Notes under the pieces: model-generated | Told to the model about the DNA's origin: nothing | The model's database searches: none | The model's input: only the letters and a program-made list of their open reading frames with translations | In this document: piece by piece, positions 36,943 through 48,370 of the stretch | Layout: every line of letters starts with the position of its first letter | Numbering within the stretch: position 1 is the first letter of the stretch | Position numbers and translations under genes: made by a program | DNA from: Flavobacteriia bacterium | GTDB lineage: Bacteria; Bacteroidota; Bacteroidia; Flavobacteriales_D; Crocinitomicaceae | Reading direction: 5' to 3' | Length of the DNA: 64,000 nt | Assembly (NCBI GenBank): GCA_009924735.1 | Contig: RFQZ01000002.1 | Span: 62,001-126,000 of the forward strand

Positions 36943-39900
36943 TTTCCCAACCCCGCTGCTCCAACACGGATACAATTGAGACCAAGTCAAATACCGAAGG
37001 TGAAATGTCGGCTAAATTTTTGAAAATGAGTTGGTTGTTCTGGTGTTGGTAGACTGCCTCAAGGGGAAAATGAAAATCAATCTGATCTTTTGGCTCGCTC
37101 AAAAATTCAAACCATTTGGTTAAGAGTCGAATGGATTCATTGCTTGAAACAGGAAAGTCCTCCCTACGTACGGAAGAAACAAAATGTATTTTTTTTCTTG
37201 CCCTTGAAAACAAGACGTTCAACCTTTTCCGACCACTTTCTAAATTCAATGGACCAAAACGCATTTCGAATTTACCAAGTGCATTTTTACCGTACCCAAA
37301 CGCCACGATGATCTCATCACATTCATCCCCTTGTACCTGTTCCAAGGTTTTCATAAACATAAGGCCTTTTTCTATACGCTCCGCAAGCACAACACGCTCC
37401 TCCCAACTGAACTTTTTCATCAGGGCTTGTAATTGCTTTTCAGAAAAAGTAACCACCCCGATTTTTGATTCCCCAACCGTCAATGCCTGTCTTACCAGCT
37501 TGGCCACCGCTTCATTTTCGACATCATTCTCGCCGTTTTCAAACATTCCATCCTTGATGTAATGCCAGAAAAGGGAGGGTTTCTTGGGGTAAGAAGGGAA
37601 AGCGATCAACGAATCATTGTAAAAATACCGATTGGAAAAGGCAATAAGTTCAGGTTGTTCGGCGCGGTAATGAAACCTTAATTGAAAATTCGCCAGGTAA
37701 TATGCGCTGTGGTCTAACAATGAAACCTGCTCCAACGCACCCGTCTGAAAAAACTGAATCGGCGGCATTTGTTGAGAATCTCCAGAAACAAGTATTTTCT
37801 CACTCCGGAACATTGCCCCCAAAGCATTTGAAAGCGGTATCTGACTCGCTTCATCAAAAATGCCGTAATCGAAGAGTTGTGGTTCCAAAGGAAAGTCCTC
37901 TGCCAATTGCAACGGGCTGCTTAACCAAACAGGTTTTAAAACTTGGATCCAGTGCCTTGCATCTCCCATCATCAACATTCGAATACTAGGGAAGTTTCGC
38001 TGCCGATTAAACGCTTTGACCAATATTCGCTTTCCCTGAACCAAAATCCGTTTGAAGTCCTTATCTTCTGGCGTTAATTTATGATTCGGTTTTCCCATCA
38101 AGTCGTGGTATGCCTCGAATTTTTGCTTCCTTTTTGATTCAATGGCTTCCGCAAAAGACAGCGATGCTTGGTGAAAAGTCCCTCCCAATACGCTTGTGCG
38201 AAGGAGCATTCCCTCCCGTGCAAAACTTTCAAAGGAAGGGTGTGCCATGACAAATTGCGACCATGTGCTCGACACGATGGCTTGTGCTAACTTGTCTTTT
38301 TTCTGATGGTGTCGAAACGATTGACGCAGGACAGGGGGCAATGAATCCCATGTTTTTAGATGTTTTATCCCATCGTTAAAATTGGCTAAAAAGGAACGCA
38401 ACAAAGCATGTGGATTGTGATTTTCTTCCCAGAAATAATGTGTTTTTAATTCATGAAATAAGGCGTTTAAGTCAGAAAAGTGTGTGCGGTAAAACTGTAT
38501 TTCTTGCGTGGAAAAAGCGTGGAAAATTTTAAAATTTTCTGAGTCGTACATCGCCTTGAAGGCATTGAAAAGCGGGAGTTCTGTTGCCGTATCTAAAAAT
38601 CCTAAGGTTAGAAATTCTTGGTTAACCGAGTGTTGCATTTTTAAGAGGTCATGGTAGATGACGGTTTTCTTCATCAAAGGGACCAAATCTACTTCGGGGG
38701 TTCTTAGCCATGTTTTACGTAACTTGACCTTCTTAAAGGAGGATAAAAATCCAGTTTGTTGAAATGCCGCAGTTAAAAAGGTGAGCTCCGAGAAGGAAGG
38801 GATTTTTTTCCATGCAGAGGAATCTGCATTAAACGCCTCGATTTCCAAAGCTATTTTTGCTTTTTTTCGTTGAAGTTTTTCAATCTTACTCGATTTTGGG
38901 ATCCATGCAAGGCATTTTTGAGCGTGCTCGGAACCATAGGTATGAACCAATTGTGCATGCATAAACTTTGTGCGAAGACCTGAAAAACTGGAATCCGTTA
39001 ATTTTAAATCTTCCAAGCGTTTGATGCTTTTTTCTGTACGCGCCAGAATGTCCTCATATGCCAAAGAAAGATTCCCGTTAAATTGTAAAAAGGAAAGTGA
39101 AACCAGTAAAGATTCGGGTAGGGATGCTAAAGCTTTTTGAGATTCGTGCCAAAGGTCAAACGACGGCAGTCCGGAAACAAATGTGTGCTTGTCCTTCAGG
39201 TTGATTGCCGAGATTTCTAAGAAAGCTTTTGGGCTTAGTTTACCAATTAGGCCTTCTTGATGATAGGTGGTCAGAAGGTTTTGGGTTTTCTGTAAGTCAA
39301 ATTCGAAGTTGGATTCCTTGTATTGGGGATTGGTTTTTTCTTCAAGCTTTTTCCAAGTGTGTTCAATGGATTTAACCACACTTTTTGAACTTGCTTCAAC
39401 CGGTTTTAAGATGCAAAAATCATCCAATCCAATGGATTTTAGTTTTGCGAAAATCACTTCCAAGGCTTGCTTTTTTTGTGCACAAACCAGCAGCTTTTTT
39501 TGGTCGAATAGGGCTTTGCCTAAAAGGTTACCAATCACTTGTGATTTCCCAGTGCCTGGCGGACCTTGTACGACTGTGTGGCCTTGATATGCAGCATTCA
39601 ATGCTTGGTTTTGGGATCCGTCTATACCGAACAAATACCCACTTGGTATTTTGATTTTTGTGGGAGAACCCATTTCGTCGGAAAACAGGAAGGACAGTTT
39701 TTTCCCTTTTTCGTTTTCCAGAAGACCAGAAATATCCTTCAACAGTGCATAACGAAAGGGATGGAAATTCCCAAGGTATTTCACGTCTGGCTCGAAATGG
39801 AGTCCCTCTTGCTGCAACCATGCTGTCCAAAAGGATTTAGGGTCTTCATCTGTGGGCAATACCTCCGTTTCGAACATGGTTGTCAAAAAGGGATTCACAA

Positions 39901-40417
39901 AACAGGTTTCCTCAGCTACCGTCCACCGTACTTCATCCTTTGGGACCGAGGTGGTAGGGGTAACGTAATACAAGAAAACAGGGCAAACAATCTCCTTGTC
40001 TTTATAGGTGGTTTTAAGAACGCCTTCACTCAGGCATAAGGGATGAATGCCTTGGTTTTGCTCAAATTTATGGGCTTCCTTGATCAGTTTTTGAAGGTCG
40101 CTGTTCAGCGGTTGTTGTTCTCCTTGCCATGGAAATACGGCGTCTTCATTTAGGTTTACCAATAAATCATTGGAACGAAATGCCTTTAATTCATTCGCCA
40201 AGAGGTTGAGCTCTTCAATAAAGTCAAATTCTTCTTTCACCGGGTTAAAGATACTAGCGTTTTTATTTCCATTCGTTTTTGTCGTAATTTTAACCAACCA
40301 AATTTTAACTATGAAACCAAGGATTCTCATCGCCCTTTTGTGTTTATACACTTCTTCTTTTGCACAAATCACTGTTTCAGTGAATGATTTCGCTACCGCA
40401 GGTGATACCGTTCGCAT
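36920..40417 (-). CDS. Superfamily 1 (Upf1-like) DNA/RNA helicase, AAA domain-containing; true start probably internal (<=40330)
   Basis: Walker [33 protein letters not shown], motif [30 protein letters not shown]-terminal [18 protein letters not shown]. Confidence 0.88.
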   Translation of the reverse strand: MRTVSPAVAKSFTETVICAKEEVYKHKRAMRILGFIVKIWLVKITTKTNGNKNASIFNPVKEEFDFIEELNLLANELKAFRSNDLLVNLNEDAVFPWQGEQQPLNSDLQKLIKEAHKFEQNQGIHPLCLSEGVLKTTYKDKEIVCPVFLYYVTPTTSVPKDEVRWTVAEETCFVNPFLTTMFETEVLPTDEDPKSFWTAWLQQEGLHFEPDVKYLGNFHPFRYALLKDISGLLENEKGKKLSFLFSDEMGSPTKIKIPSGYLFGIDGSQNQALNAAYQGHTVVQGPPGTGKSQVIGNLLGKALFDQKKLLVCAQKKQALEVIFAKLKSIGLDDFCILKPVEASSKSVVKSIEHTWKKLEEKTNPQYKESNFEFDLQKTQNLLTTYHQEGLIGKLSPKAFLEISAINLKDKHTFVSGLPSFDLWHESQKALASLPESLLVSLSFLQFNGNLSLAYEDILARTEKSIKRLEDLKLTDSSFSGLRTKFMHAQLVHTYGSEHAQKCLAWIPKSSKIEKLQRKKAKIALEIEAFNADSSAWKKIPSFSELTFLTAAFQQTGFLSSFKKVKLRKTWLRTPEVDLVPLMKKTVIYHDLLKMQHSVNQEFLTLGFLDTATELPLFNAFKAMYDSENFKIFHAFSTQEIQFYRTHFSDLNALFHELKTHYFWEENHNPHALLRSFLANFNDGIKHLKTWDSLPPVLRQSFRHHQKKDKLAQAIVSSTWSQFVMAHPSFESFAREGMLLRTSVLGGTFHQASLSFAEAIESKRKQKFEAYHDLMGKPNHKLTPEDKDFKRILVQGKRILVKAFNRQRNFPSIRMLMMGDARHWIQVLKPVWLSSPLQLAEDFPLEPQLFDYGIFDEASQIPLSNALGAMFRSEKILVSGDSQQMPPIQFFQTGALEQVSLLDHSAYYLANFQLRFHYRAEQPELIAFSNRYFYNDSLIAFPSYPKKPSLFWHYIKDGMFENGENDVENEAVAKLVRQALTVGESKIGVVTFSEKQLQALMKKFSWEERVVLAERIEKGLMFMKTLEQVQGDECDEIIVAFGYGKNALGKFEMRFGPLNLESGRKRLNVLFSRARKKIHFVSSVRREDFPVSSNESIRLLTKWFEFLSEPKDQIDFHFPLEAVYQHQNNQLIFKNLADISPSVFDLVSIVSVLEQRGWEIKESASF

Positions 40418-41390
40418 CAGTCAAACAACGGGCGGCGCATTGGATTTTGCCACCACAGGTGCCAATGTTACCTGGGACTTCAGCAGTTTAACCCCAACTT
40501 CACAATACCTGAAACAATACAACCCCATCGGGTTTGCTTCCATTCTTGTTTTTACAACCTACGGTCCTTTGGCATCGACCAATTATAAAGCAACCTATTT
40601 CAATCCAACGAACGATTTGCCATTGGCACAACTTTCCCAGTTTTTACCGGTTACCCTTAGTGATTTAAATCAATACACAAAAAGGATGGCTGATTCTATA
40701 ACCTCGCTTGGTTACTCAATCAGTGTAAACGGCCAAGGCGTGCCTTTTAAATCAGACACCATCGAAACCAGGTACAAATTGCCTTTGTCATACAACGATA
40801 ATCATTTTTCTAGGGGCTATACCTACATAGATTTGAACCCAGTCATCGATTTTAAAATCAAACAATACCGTCAACGTTCGACCTCTGTAGATGGATGGGG
40901 AACCTTAATTACGCCGAAAGGAACCTTTCAAACCTTGCGGTTGAGGCATAACATCTCAGAAATCGATTCCGTTTACCAAACGTTTTTTGGGGCGGGAACA
41001 TGGTTTGGAACTCCCCCTACACAAACAACAGAATATGAGTGGTTTGCAAATGGTGAAAAAGAATGGTTGCTAAAAGCCATTGAAGTGAATGGAACCATCA
41101 ATTCCGTTGAGTATCAACAAGACTATTTGGGATTGGACGCAGGACTGGATGAAGCAAAATTAGTTGTTACTATGGGCCCAAATCCTGTAACAAACGAAGT
41201 GTTTATACAATCAGAGACCGAAATTCAAGAAATCACTCTGGTCGACCGATCTGGTAAAGAAGTGTTGAAAAAATCCTTTAAAGGTGAAAACAATGCATCG
41301 TTGGATTTATCTGACGTGGCAGCCGGAAGCTACCAATTGCGAATTAAGGCATCAGGCGATTTCAAAGTTATTAGCCTTATCAAATTGTAA
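40311..41390 (+). CDS. Secreted protein with T9SS type A C-terminal sorting domain
   Basis: Signal peptide [20 protein letters not shown]-terminal VTMGPNPVTNEVFIQSETEIQEITLVDRSGKEVLKKSFKGENNASLDLSDVAAGSYQLRIKASGDFKVISLIKL; ATG at 40311 preferred over ORF start 40170. Confidence 0.9.
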   Translation: MKPRILIALLCLYTSSFAQITVSVNDFATAGDTVRISQTTGGALDFATTGANVTWDFSSLTPTSQYLKQYNPIGFASILVFTTYGPLASTNYKATYFNPTNDLPLAQLSQFLPVTLSDLNQYTKRMADSITSLGYSISVNGQGVPFKSDTIETRYKLPLSYNDNHFSRGYTYIDLNPVIDFKIKQYRQRSTSVDGWGTLITPKGTFQTLRLRHNISEIDSVYQTFFGAGTWFGTPPTQTTEYEWFANGEKEWLLKAIEVNGTINSVEYQQDYLGLDAGLDEAKLVVTMGPNPVTNEVFIQSETEIQEITLVDRSGKEVLKKSFKGENNASLDLSDVAAGSYQLRIKASGDFKVISLIKL

Positions 41391-41394
41391 TCTA

Positions 41395-41403
41395 TACCTT
41401 TGC
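41395..41403 (+). promoter_or_regulatory. TAccTTTGC -7-type element at the rnpB 5' end
   Basis: TACCTTTGC immediately upstream of the RNA start, matching TAnnTTTG; -33 element weak (TTA at 41371). Confidence 0.5.
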
Positions 41404-41406
41404 GTC

Positions 41407-41791
41407 GGCAAATCAGTCTATCGCTCTCTCGTTTTTACGGGAGGGAGGAAAGTCCGGGCAGCGCAGAGCATCGTACTTCCTAACGGGAAGGGTTCCTTTT
41501 AGGGATACAGAAAGTGCCGCAGAAAATAAACTACCTCAGCAAGCTTGCTTCGTTGGGGAAAAGGTGAAAAGGGGAGGTAAGAGCTCACCGCTCCTGCAGT
41601 GATGGAGGAGGCAGGGTAAACCTTACGAGCTGAAAGACCATGTATACCAAGTATGTCATTGACATTAAGGGCTGCTCGCCCGATCTTGGAGGGTAGGTCG
41701 ATTGACGCTGATGGTGACGTCAGTGCTAGATAAATGATAGACAGCGAGATCACGTGTGATTGAGTGTACAGAACCCGGCTTATGATTTGCC
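41407..41791 (+). ncRNA. rnpB: RNase P RNA (bacterial class A)
   Basis: P1 arms ggcaaatca/tgatttgcc; conserved gggaggaaagtccgggc, cagggtaaacc, agataaatgatagac, acagaacccggcttatg; T-run after 3' end. Confidence 0.96.
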
Positions 41792-41796
41792 TTTTT

Positions 41797-44490
41797 TTAT
41801 CTGTACAAATGAAGAAATCCTTGGTGAAAGTCCTTCTTTCCAGAAAAATGTTCTACTTCAAATTGGTAGAAATATACCCCCTCATCGGCAAGTTTTCCGT
41901 TTGAGGTTCCGTCCCAAGTCATAGAACCCGTTGTAAGAATTGCCATCACATTTCCCCATCGGTTTAATATCACACCTTGAAGTTTCTTGTACCCTACTAA
42001 ATTCAAATCGAATACGTCATTCACATTGTCCCCATTGGGCGTGATGACGTTAATGGGTTCAATCACAGATTCAGGTCCGTAAACAATGACTTGGTTGGTC
42101 GCTGATCCCACACATGGACCATTGTTTGCCGTTAAGGTAACATTGTAAACCCCTGACAAAGCATACGTATTAAGGGGATTGGCCATATTTGAGGAATTCC
42201 CATCGCCAAAGTTCCATTGATACCCTTGAGCAAGACTGCCCGTGTATTGATACTGTACGTCATTTCCATTCACAACAGATCCGAAGGAAACATTTGGTGT
42301 AGGAATCAATGTAACCACAAGTGTATCGCAAGCACTGCAAGCGCCTACCGTTCCACAAACAATGTAATTCCCGCTGACAACAGGCATAAAGGAAACCCCA
42401 TTCACAACCCCATTGTTCCAAACATAGGTGTTGGCACCATTTGCAGTTAAAACAAGTGTTTGACCCGAACAAAGGGTAGTGTCATTTCCTGCAAATACAC
42501 CAATGGAGTTGATCGTAATGTCAACATTCGCGTTGGTTGCACACCCTGCATTGCTAGGCGTAAATGTGTACGTTGTAGTTCCAATTGCCAAAGTATTGAC
42601 CATCGGTGGATTCCATGTGCCATTGATTCCATTTAAAGAAGTTCCAGGTAAATTTGGAGCGACCTCATTTAAACAATAGGGACCTAGCACATTGAAATTT
42701 GGCTGGATACTGTCTACAATTTGTATTTGTAATATGTTGGTGTCTCCACATTGACCCACATTGGGTATGAAGGTGTAAACCGTACTGCCGATGTTGGAAG
42801 TGTTCACTACAGGCGGTATCCATGTACCACTGATTCCATTCACAGAGGTGTTGGGAAGATTTGGGACATTTGTGTTTAAACAAAACGGACCTTGTGGGTT
42901 GAAAACAGGCAACACTTGGTTGTCTACAAGTATCGTTAACATAGCAGTATCCCCACACTGTCCAGCTGAAGGCGTGAAAACATAATTGGAATTTCCCATC
43001 ACAACTGTATTGATCACCGGCGGATTCCACGTTCCGTTGATTCCGTTGTTCGAAATGTTGGGCAAAATACCAGGAGCGGAATTTACACAATAAGGTCCCA
43101 TTGCGGTGAACGTTGGATTCACTGAATTGGTCGTGTTAACGGTTAGCGTTGCGCTGCTTCCGTTGATTCCGTTGTTCGAAGCATTGGGCAAAATTCCCGG
43201 GACACCATTCAAACAGTAAGGACCCATTGCGGTGAACGTTGGGTTGATGGAGTTGGTTGTGTTAACGTTTAGCGTTGCGCTGCTCGCACATTGTCCTGCC
43301 GCAGGCGTAAAGGTGTAAGTCGCATTCCCAACCACACTCGTATTGATCACCGGCGGATTCCACGTTCCGTTGATTCCGTTGTTCGAAGCATTGGGCAAAA
43401 TTCCCGGGACACCATTCAAACAATAGGGTCCCATAGCCGAGAACGAAGGAACCACAGGGATCCCATTGTTAATGATTTGTACGCTGTCGTTAATGGTACA
43501 AGCACCAGAGCCAACTTGCACATAATACCAACCTGCGCAGAGATTCGAAACCGATGCGGTGGCCCCAATGTTTTGACCAAGGGCATTGGTCCATTGATAG
43601 GTATACCCAGCTCCTCCTGTCGGCGCTGCGTTAACGGACCCATTGCATGCACAAAGACTGTTTACAGCAGAGGGATTGGCCAATAGGGGTTGTATGGGTG
43701 AGCAGTTATTGGTGAGTGAATTAATGTATGCGATGTTATTCGCATTGTTTCCCGCTCCCGGGGTGTCTCCGCCTGCCGAAGAAGCACTGGACCAATTGGC
43801 TTGAAGAAAAGGGTTGTTGGTGTTGCTGTTGAAATAATAAGTGGAACCTGTGGCAGGACCAACAAAATAAATGATTGTATTGCTTGAATTGTTTCCCCAG
43901 CTTACAGCAAACGCTGGGATGTTGGTATTAAGGGGTGAGTAAATTTGATACGAATCTCCACCATTTGCCATTCCTGTGGTCGTCCAAATTCCCCCTGGGG
44001 TCCATCCCGCAAGCGGATAAACCAAAGGCGAAGCGGCAGAAGGATTGTTGATATTTACCTCTATTAAGCCCGAGGATGCAGGAATGACCAACCTACAATT
44101 TCCATCAGCCATGCTCACATCATTTCCGGGCAAAGATGAATTGATGTCGGCATCATTGTAAACGACAATTAAGGTTCCCACAGGGATGCAAGACCAAAAG
44201 GCACTGTTTGAAAAACGCAAAGCGCCCTGTGCCAATCCCACACCTGACGTATTGCCTGGTGTAAAGTAGGTGTTGTTGTCGTCAAAAATCCACCCCCGCA
44301 GGTCTAAACAAGAGGCATTTTGTTGACAAGGATTTATTACCCCGGTTGGTACAACCAAAAATTCAACAAATTCTTTCGCACCCGATGGACCTTGGCTTAA
44401 TTCATTGATGATCAATGTTTGGGAAAAATAAAAAAACGGAAAGGCAAGAACAAAAGAAAAAAGAACAATTTGCTTTATTTTGGTTGCCAT
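41797..44490 (-). CDS. T9SS cargo: lamin-tail-like domain, tandem surface repeats, PKD domain, gliding motility-associated C-terminal domain
   Basis: LIINELSQGPSGAKEFVEFLVVPTG; five PTFTAMGPYCLNGVPGILPNASNNGINGTWNPPV...-type repeats; PKD YQWNFGDGNSSNMANPLNTY; C-terminal INVITPNGDNVNDVFDLNLVGYKKLQGVILNRWGNV. Confidence 0.9.
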   Translation of the reverse strand: MATKIKQIVLFSFVLAFPFFYFSQTLIINELSQGPSGAKEFVEFLVVPTGVINPCQQNASCLDLRGWIFDDNNTYFTPGNTSGVGLAQGALRFSNSAFWSCIPVGTLIVVYNDADINSSLPGNDVSMADGNCRLVIPASSGLIEVNINNPSAASPLVYPLAGWTPGGIWTTTGMANGGDSYQIYSPLNTNIPAFAVSWGNNSSNTIIYFVGPATGSTYYFNSNTNNPFLQANWSSASSAGGDTPGAGNNANNIAYINSLTNNCSPIQPLLANPSAVNSLCACNGSVNAAPTGGAGYTYQWTNALGQNIGATASVSNLCAGWYYVQVGSGACTINDSVQIINNGIPVVPSFSAMGPYCLNGVPGILPNASNNGINGTWNPPVINTSVVGNATYTFTPAAGQCASSATLNVNTTNSINPTFTAMGPYCLNGVPGILPNASNNGINGSSATLTVNTTNSVNPTFTAMGPYCVNSAPGILPNISNNGINGTWNPPVINTVVMGNSNYVFTPSAGQCGDTAMLTILVDNQVLPVFNPQGPFCLNTNVPNLPNTSVNGISGTWIPPVVNTSNIGSTVYTFIPNVGQCGDTNILQIQIVDSIQPNFNVLGPYCLNEVAPNLPGTSLNGINGTWNPPMVNTLAIGTTTYTFTPSNAGCATNANVDITINSIGVFAGNDTTLCSGQTLVLTANGANTYVWNNGVVNGVSFMPVVSGNYIVCGTVGACSACDTLVVTLIPTPNVSFGSVVNGNDVQYQYTGSLAQGYQWNFGDGNSSNMANPLNTYALSGVYNVTLTANNGPCVGSATNQVIVYGPESVIEPINVITPNGDNVNDVFDLNLVGYKKLQGVILNRWGNVMAILTTGSMTWDGTSNGKLADEGVYFYQFEVEHFSGKKDFHQGFLHLYR

Positions 44491-44604
44491 GTGGAGATGT
44501 TTTACACTACAAAGTTATAATTTTGAATGTGAAGTCCTTTGGATTTTTTTTGAGATGACACGATGCGACCATAACTTCACGCTAACTTAATTTTTACATC
44601 ATCT

Positions 44605-45279
44605 ATGACGGCAATGGAGGGGTTGAAGGCCCAGCTAATGAAACATTCTGACGGAATACGCGCGACACAGATGGAAGCATATTTAAAAAACAAGTTTCCA
44701 TTTTATGGCGTGATGAGCACACCGCGAAAAACCATATTAAAAAATTGGAAAGAAGAATTTACGCAGGACATCTCACCCGCTACCAAAAGAGATTGGGTCA
44801 TGCAAATGTGGGATGCGGATCCACGTGAATATCAATTACTGGCAATTGATTGGATGATTCATTGGCCTGTCAAAGAAATTGAGATCAATGACATACAACT
44901 CTTGGAGACGTTGATCACTGAAAAATCTTGGTGGGATTCCGTCGATTCATTGGCCAGCCACATGGTGGGTAAGTTTGCGAAGAAATTTCCAAAACAGATG
45001 GATGAAGTATTGAAACAGTGGGAAAACCATGATTCTTTTTGGATTCATCGAACCTGCCTTATTTACCAACTTAAATTCAAAGAAACCACAGATTTAGAGC
45101 GCTTAAAATACTACATTGGTAAATTTAAAAGCAATAAAGAATTTTTCATTCAGAAGGCCATTGGTTGGTCGCTTCGCGAAGTTTCTAAATGGAATCCTCA
45201 TTGGGTGAAGCAGACAGTTTTGGAGGAAGAGCTTAAAGGTTTGGCTTACCGCGAAGCGATGAAATATGTCTTAGTATAA
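44605..45279 (+). CDS. DNA alkylation repair protein (AlkD-like HEAT-repeat)
   Basis: MKHSDGIRATQMEAYLKNKFPFYGVMSTPRKTILKNW; WWDSVDSLASHMVG; SFWIHRTCLIYQLKF; FIQKAIGWSLREVSK. Confidence 0.9.
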   Translation: MTAMEGLKAQLMKHSDGIRATQMEAYLKNKFPFYGVMSTPRKTILKNWKEEFTQDISPATKRDWVMQMWDADPREYQLLAIDWMIHWPVKEIEINDIQLLETLITEKSWWDSVDSLASHMVGKFAKKFPKQMDEVLKQWENHDSFWIHRTCLIYQLKFKETTDLERLKYYIGKFKSNKEFFIQKAIGWSLREVSKWNPHWVKQTVLEEELKGLAYREAMKYVLV

Positions 45280-45301
45280 TTTCTTTCCGTAATTTTAGCA
45301 A

Positions 45302-48300
45302 ATGCAAATGAGATTGCTCCCCTTTTCCCTCCTTTTTGTTGCTGCGGTATTTCACTTCTTTTTATTGGGTCAACAACGTCCTTTAAATGGAATTCAAGAA
45401 ACCAAAGGGAATAAATACGCCCTTACCCATGTTGATGTCTATGTCAATCCTGGAGAAAAAATTGAAAATGCTACCCTTTTAATAGAAGACCAAAAAATCA
45501 AGGAAATCGGAAAATGGATTGCTGTACCAAAAGATTATGTCGAAGTGAACCGTCAAGGGATGACCGTTTTGCCGGCATTCATAGAATTGTATACAGATTT
45601 AGGTGTGCAAAAAGCAAGCTCAAACTACCACAGTAATTATCCGCAAATTGAAACTTCGAAAAATGGAGATGGCTATTGGAACGAAGCGATTCACCCTGAA
45701 ACAAGGGCCATTGATATATTAAACATCGAAGCGAAACAAAAAACAGAGTGGCAACAAATAGGGTTTGGTTTTATGGTTCCACATCAAATGGATGGAATTG
45801 TTCGAGGCACCGCACCCTTGGTGTCTTTGTCCGAAAACGAGATTTTTGAGTCAACCTTAGCAACAGACATTGCATCTTACTATTCCTTTTCTAAAGGGGT
45901 TTCTAAACAATCTTACCCTTCCTCACTGATGGGTTCCATCGCCTTACTCAGACAAGGATTTTACGATTTGAAATATTTTCAAAATCACCCAGAAGCTTCC
46001 ATGGGTAAAGTTTGCATGCAAGCGTGGTCGCAGCAAGAAAAGAGTGTCCATTTTTTCAAAATAGATGACAAATGGGATGTTTACAGAGCGAACAACATTG
46101 CCAAAGAGTTTTCTACGCCCTTTATTTACATTACCTCGGGAAATGATTACGCAGTTGCGGAAAAGATTCGGACCTTAAACCCTCGCTTGGTTGTGCCAAT
46201 TAATTTCCCTAAGCCGTTTAACATTGCAGATCCTTATGTCGCACGAAACATACCGCTAAGCGATTTAAAACATTGGGAATTGGCACCCTACAATTTCCGC
46301 ATCTTAATTGAAAACCAAATTCCTGTTGCCATTACATCCTTTGGTACCCCTGCTTCAGATTTTTGGAAAAACATTCGAAAAATGATTCAATTGGGAACCA
46401 ATCCCATGGATGTTTTAGCCGGTTTAACCTTAACGCCGGCAACTTTCCTCAACCAATCGTCCAACATGGGGTCTCTCGACACAGGGAAATTTGCAAGTTT
46501 TACAATCTTTTCAAAAGATCCGTTTTTGTTCGAAGCAGAAACGATTGAATCTTGGCAATTGGGCCAACCCATCACCCTGAAAATCCCTCCCGCACAGAAT
46601 GTTCTTGGCAATTTTAACCTTACCCTTAACGACCTTAAACTGATGCTTCAACTTTCAGGAGACCCAATCAAACCGGCCGCCAAGTTGACAATGTATAAGG
46701 AGTTTTGGGATAAAAAATTAAAGATATTTAAGCAAGATTCTTCCATTTGCAATGTCACCTTTTCACTGCTCGATAAAGATGTTTCCATGCAATTCTCGCT
46801 GCCCGACAATCCTGGGTTGTCCTATTTGCTCCATGGGAAAATCAACGGAAATGGAGGCGTTTGGGAAGGCGATGTGCGCTATCCTGATGGTACTTGGGGA
46901 CAATGGGCAGCCATTCGAAGGTTTAAAGCAAAAGACACCACCCAGGTTGCAAAGAAAGTCACCCACGAAATTCCAAACATTTGGCTTCCAAACATGGCTT
47001 TTGGTCATCAAAATTTGCTCCCGAACACACCCCTTGTTTTTGAAAACGTCACCATTTGGACCAATGAAACCTATGGGATCATTGAGAGTGGATATGTTTG
47101 TACTGAAAACGGGAAAATTACCTACGTTGGCAAAAACAGAATTGGCTTTCCGGCCGGCGCGAAATTCGTGAATGGAAAAGGCTTACACCTTACTTCAGGC
47201 ATCATTGATGAACATTCGCACATCGCCATCGCAAGAGGCGTAAATGAAGGAGGTCAGGTAGTTTCTGCCGAGGTAAGCATTTCAGATGTTGTGAGTCCGG
47301 ACGACATCTCCATCTACAGGCAATTGGCAGGAGGAGTCACTGCAGCCCAACTTCTTCATGGATCTGCCAATGTCATTGGAGGTCAATCCGCATTGATAAA
47401 ACTTCGTTGGGGAAGATCTCCCGAGGAAATGAAAATTGACAATGCACCCGGATTTATAAAATTTGCACTGGGCGAAAATGTGAAACAATCCAATTGGGGT
47501 GACCACAGCGTAGTACGTTTTCCCCAAACCAGAATGGGCGTAGAACAAGTGCTGTACGATGCGTTTTATCGTGCAAAAAAGTATAAACTAGAATGGGATA
47601 ATTATCGAAACTGTGTTCAGTGCACGCCTAAAAACATGCCGAGAAAAGACCTTGAACTGGAAACCCTCAATGAAATTTTGGAAGGCAAAAGAAACATTAC
47701 CTGTCATTCCTATGTGCAAAGCGAAATTAACATGCTAATGAAAGTGGCGGATTCCATGGGTTTTAAAGTCAATACGTTTACCCATATCCTTGAAGGCTAT
47801 AAAGTTGCGGATAAAATGGCTGCGCATGGCGCAGGGGGTTCTACTTTCGCAGATTGGTGGGCCTACAAATTTGAGGTGAACGAAGCCATTCCCTACAACG
47901 CCGCTTTGATGAATGAAATGGGTGTTGTTGTGGCCATAAATTCCGATGATGCGGAAATGGGAAGACGGTTAAACCAGGAGGCAGCCAAAACCATAAAGTA
48001 TGGGGGGGTTGATGAGATTGAAGCGTGGAAAATGGTTACCTTGAATCCTGCCAAACTGCTACACTTGGACAATCGCATGGGAAGTGTCAAAGAAGGAAAA
48101 GATGCAGACTTAGTTCTCTGGTCATCCAATCCGCTTTCCATTGAAGCAAAAGTACTTATGAATGTCATCGACGGCCAAATATATTACAGCATCGAAAATG
48201 ACGCATTGCTTCAAAAACAAAATGAAACTGAAAAAATGAGAATTATTTCGAAAATGCTCGCGAAAGACATTCAAATGGAACCCAAACAACCTTTTTTCAA

Positions 48301-48370
48301 AAGAAAACCCAAACATTTCCATTGTGATACCATGGGCGAAGAAGGCTCTGAATTAGAAAATTTACATTGA
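45302..48370 (+). CDS. Large exported amidohydrolase-family protein (two amidohydrolase modules)
   Basis: C-terminal module LTSGIIDEHSHIAIARGVNEGG, GHANVIGGQSA-type loop, SMGFKVNTFTHILEGYKVADKMAAHGAGGSTFADWW, INSDDAEMGRRLNQEAAK; N-terminal module with VLPAFIELYTDLG and GLTLTPATFLNQSSNMGSLDTGKFASFTIFSKDPF. Confidence 0.87.
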   Translation: MQMRLLPFSLLFVAAVFHFFLLGQQRPLNGIQETKGNKYALTHVDVYVNPGEKIENATLLIEDQKIKEIGKWIAVPKDYVEVNRQGMTVLPAFIELYTDLGVQKASSNYHSNYPQIETSKNGDGYWNEAIHPETRAIDILNIEAKQKTEWQQIGFGFMVPHQMDGIVRGTAPLVSLSENEIFESTLATDIASYYSFSKGVSKQSYPSSLMGSIALLRQGFYDLKYFQNHPEASMGKVCMQAWSQQEKSVHFFKIDDKWDVYRANNIAKEFSTPFIYITSGNDYAVAEKIRTLNPRLVVPINFPKPFNIADPYVARNIPLSDLKHWELAPYNFRILIENQIPVAITSFGTPASDFWKNIRKMIQLGTNPMDVLAGLTLTPATFLNQSSNMGSLDTGKFASFTIFSKDPFLFEAETIESWQLGQPITLKIPPAQNVLGNFNLTLNDLKLMLQLSGDPIKPAAKLTMYKEFWDKKLKIFKQDSSICNVTFSLLDKDVSMQFSLPDNPGLSYLLHGKINGNGGVWEGDVRYPDGTWGQWAAIRRFKAKDTTQVAKKVTHEIPNIWLPNMAFGHQNLLPNTPLVFENVTIWTNETYGIIESGYVCTENGKITYVGKNRIGFPAGAKFVNGKGLHLTSGIIDEHSHIAIARGVNEGGQVVSAEVSISDVVSPDDISIYRQLAGGVTAAQLLHGSANVIGGQSALIKLRWGRSPEEMKIDNAPGFIKFALGENVKQSNWGDHSVVRFPQTRMGVEQVLYDAFYRAKKYKLEWDNYRNCVQCTPKNMPRKDLELETLNEILEGKRNITCHSYVQSEINMLMKVADSMGFKVNTFTHILEGYKVADKMAAHGAGGSTFADWWAYKFEVNEAIPYNAALMNEMGVVVAINSDDAEMGRRLNQEAAKTIKYGGVDEIEAWKMVTLNPAKLLHLDNRMGSVKEGKDADLVLWSSNPLSIEAKVLMNVIDGQIYYSIENDALLQKQNETEKMRIISKMLAKDIQMEPKQPFFKRKPKHFHCDTMGEEGSELENLH

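Noticed and set aside
39566-40039. + strand 157-aa ORF
   Set aside because: Antisense within the SF1 helicase coding sequence
41499-41753. Minus-strand 84-aa ORF
   Set aside because: Lies entirely within rnpB RNA
42665-43090. Cys-rich 141-aa minus-strand ORF
   Set aside because: Out-of-frame reading of the repetitive 41797-44490 gene
46752-47171. + strand 139-aa ORF inside the amidohydrolase gene
   Set aside because: Alternative frame of a well-supported longer CDS
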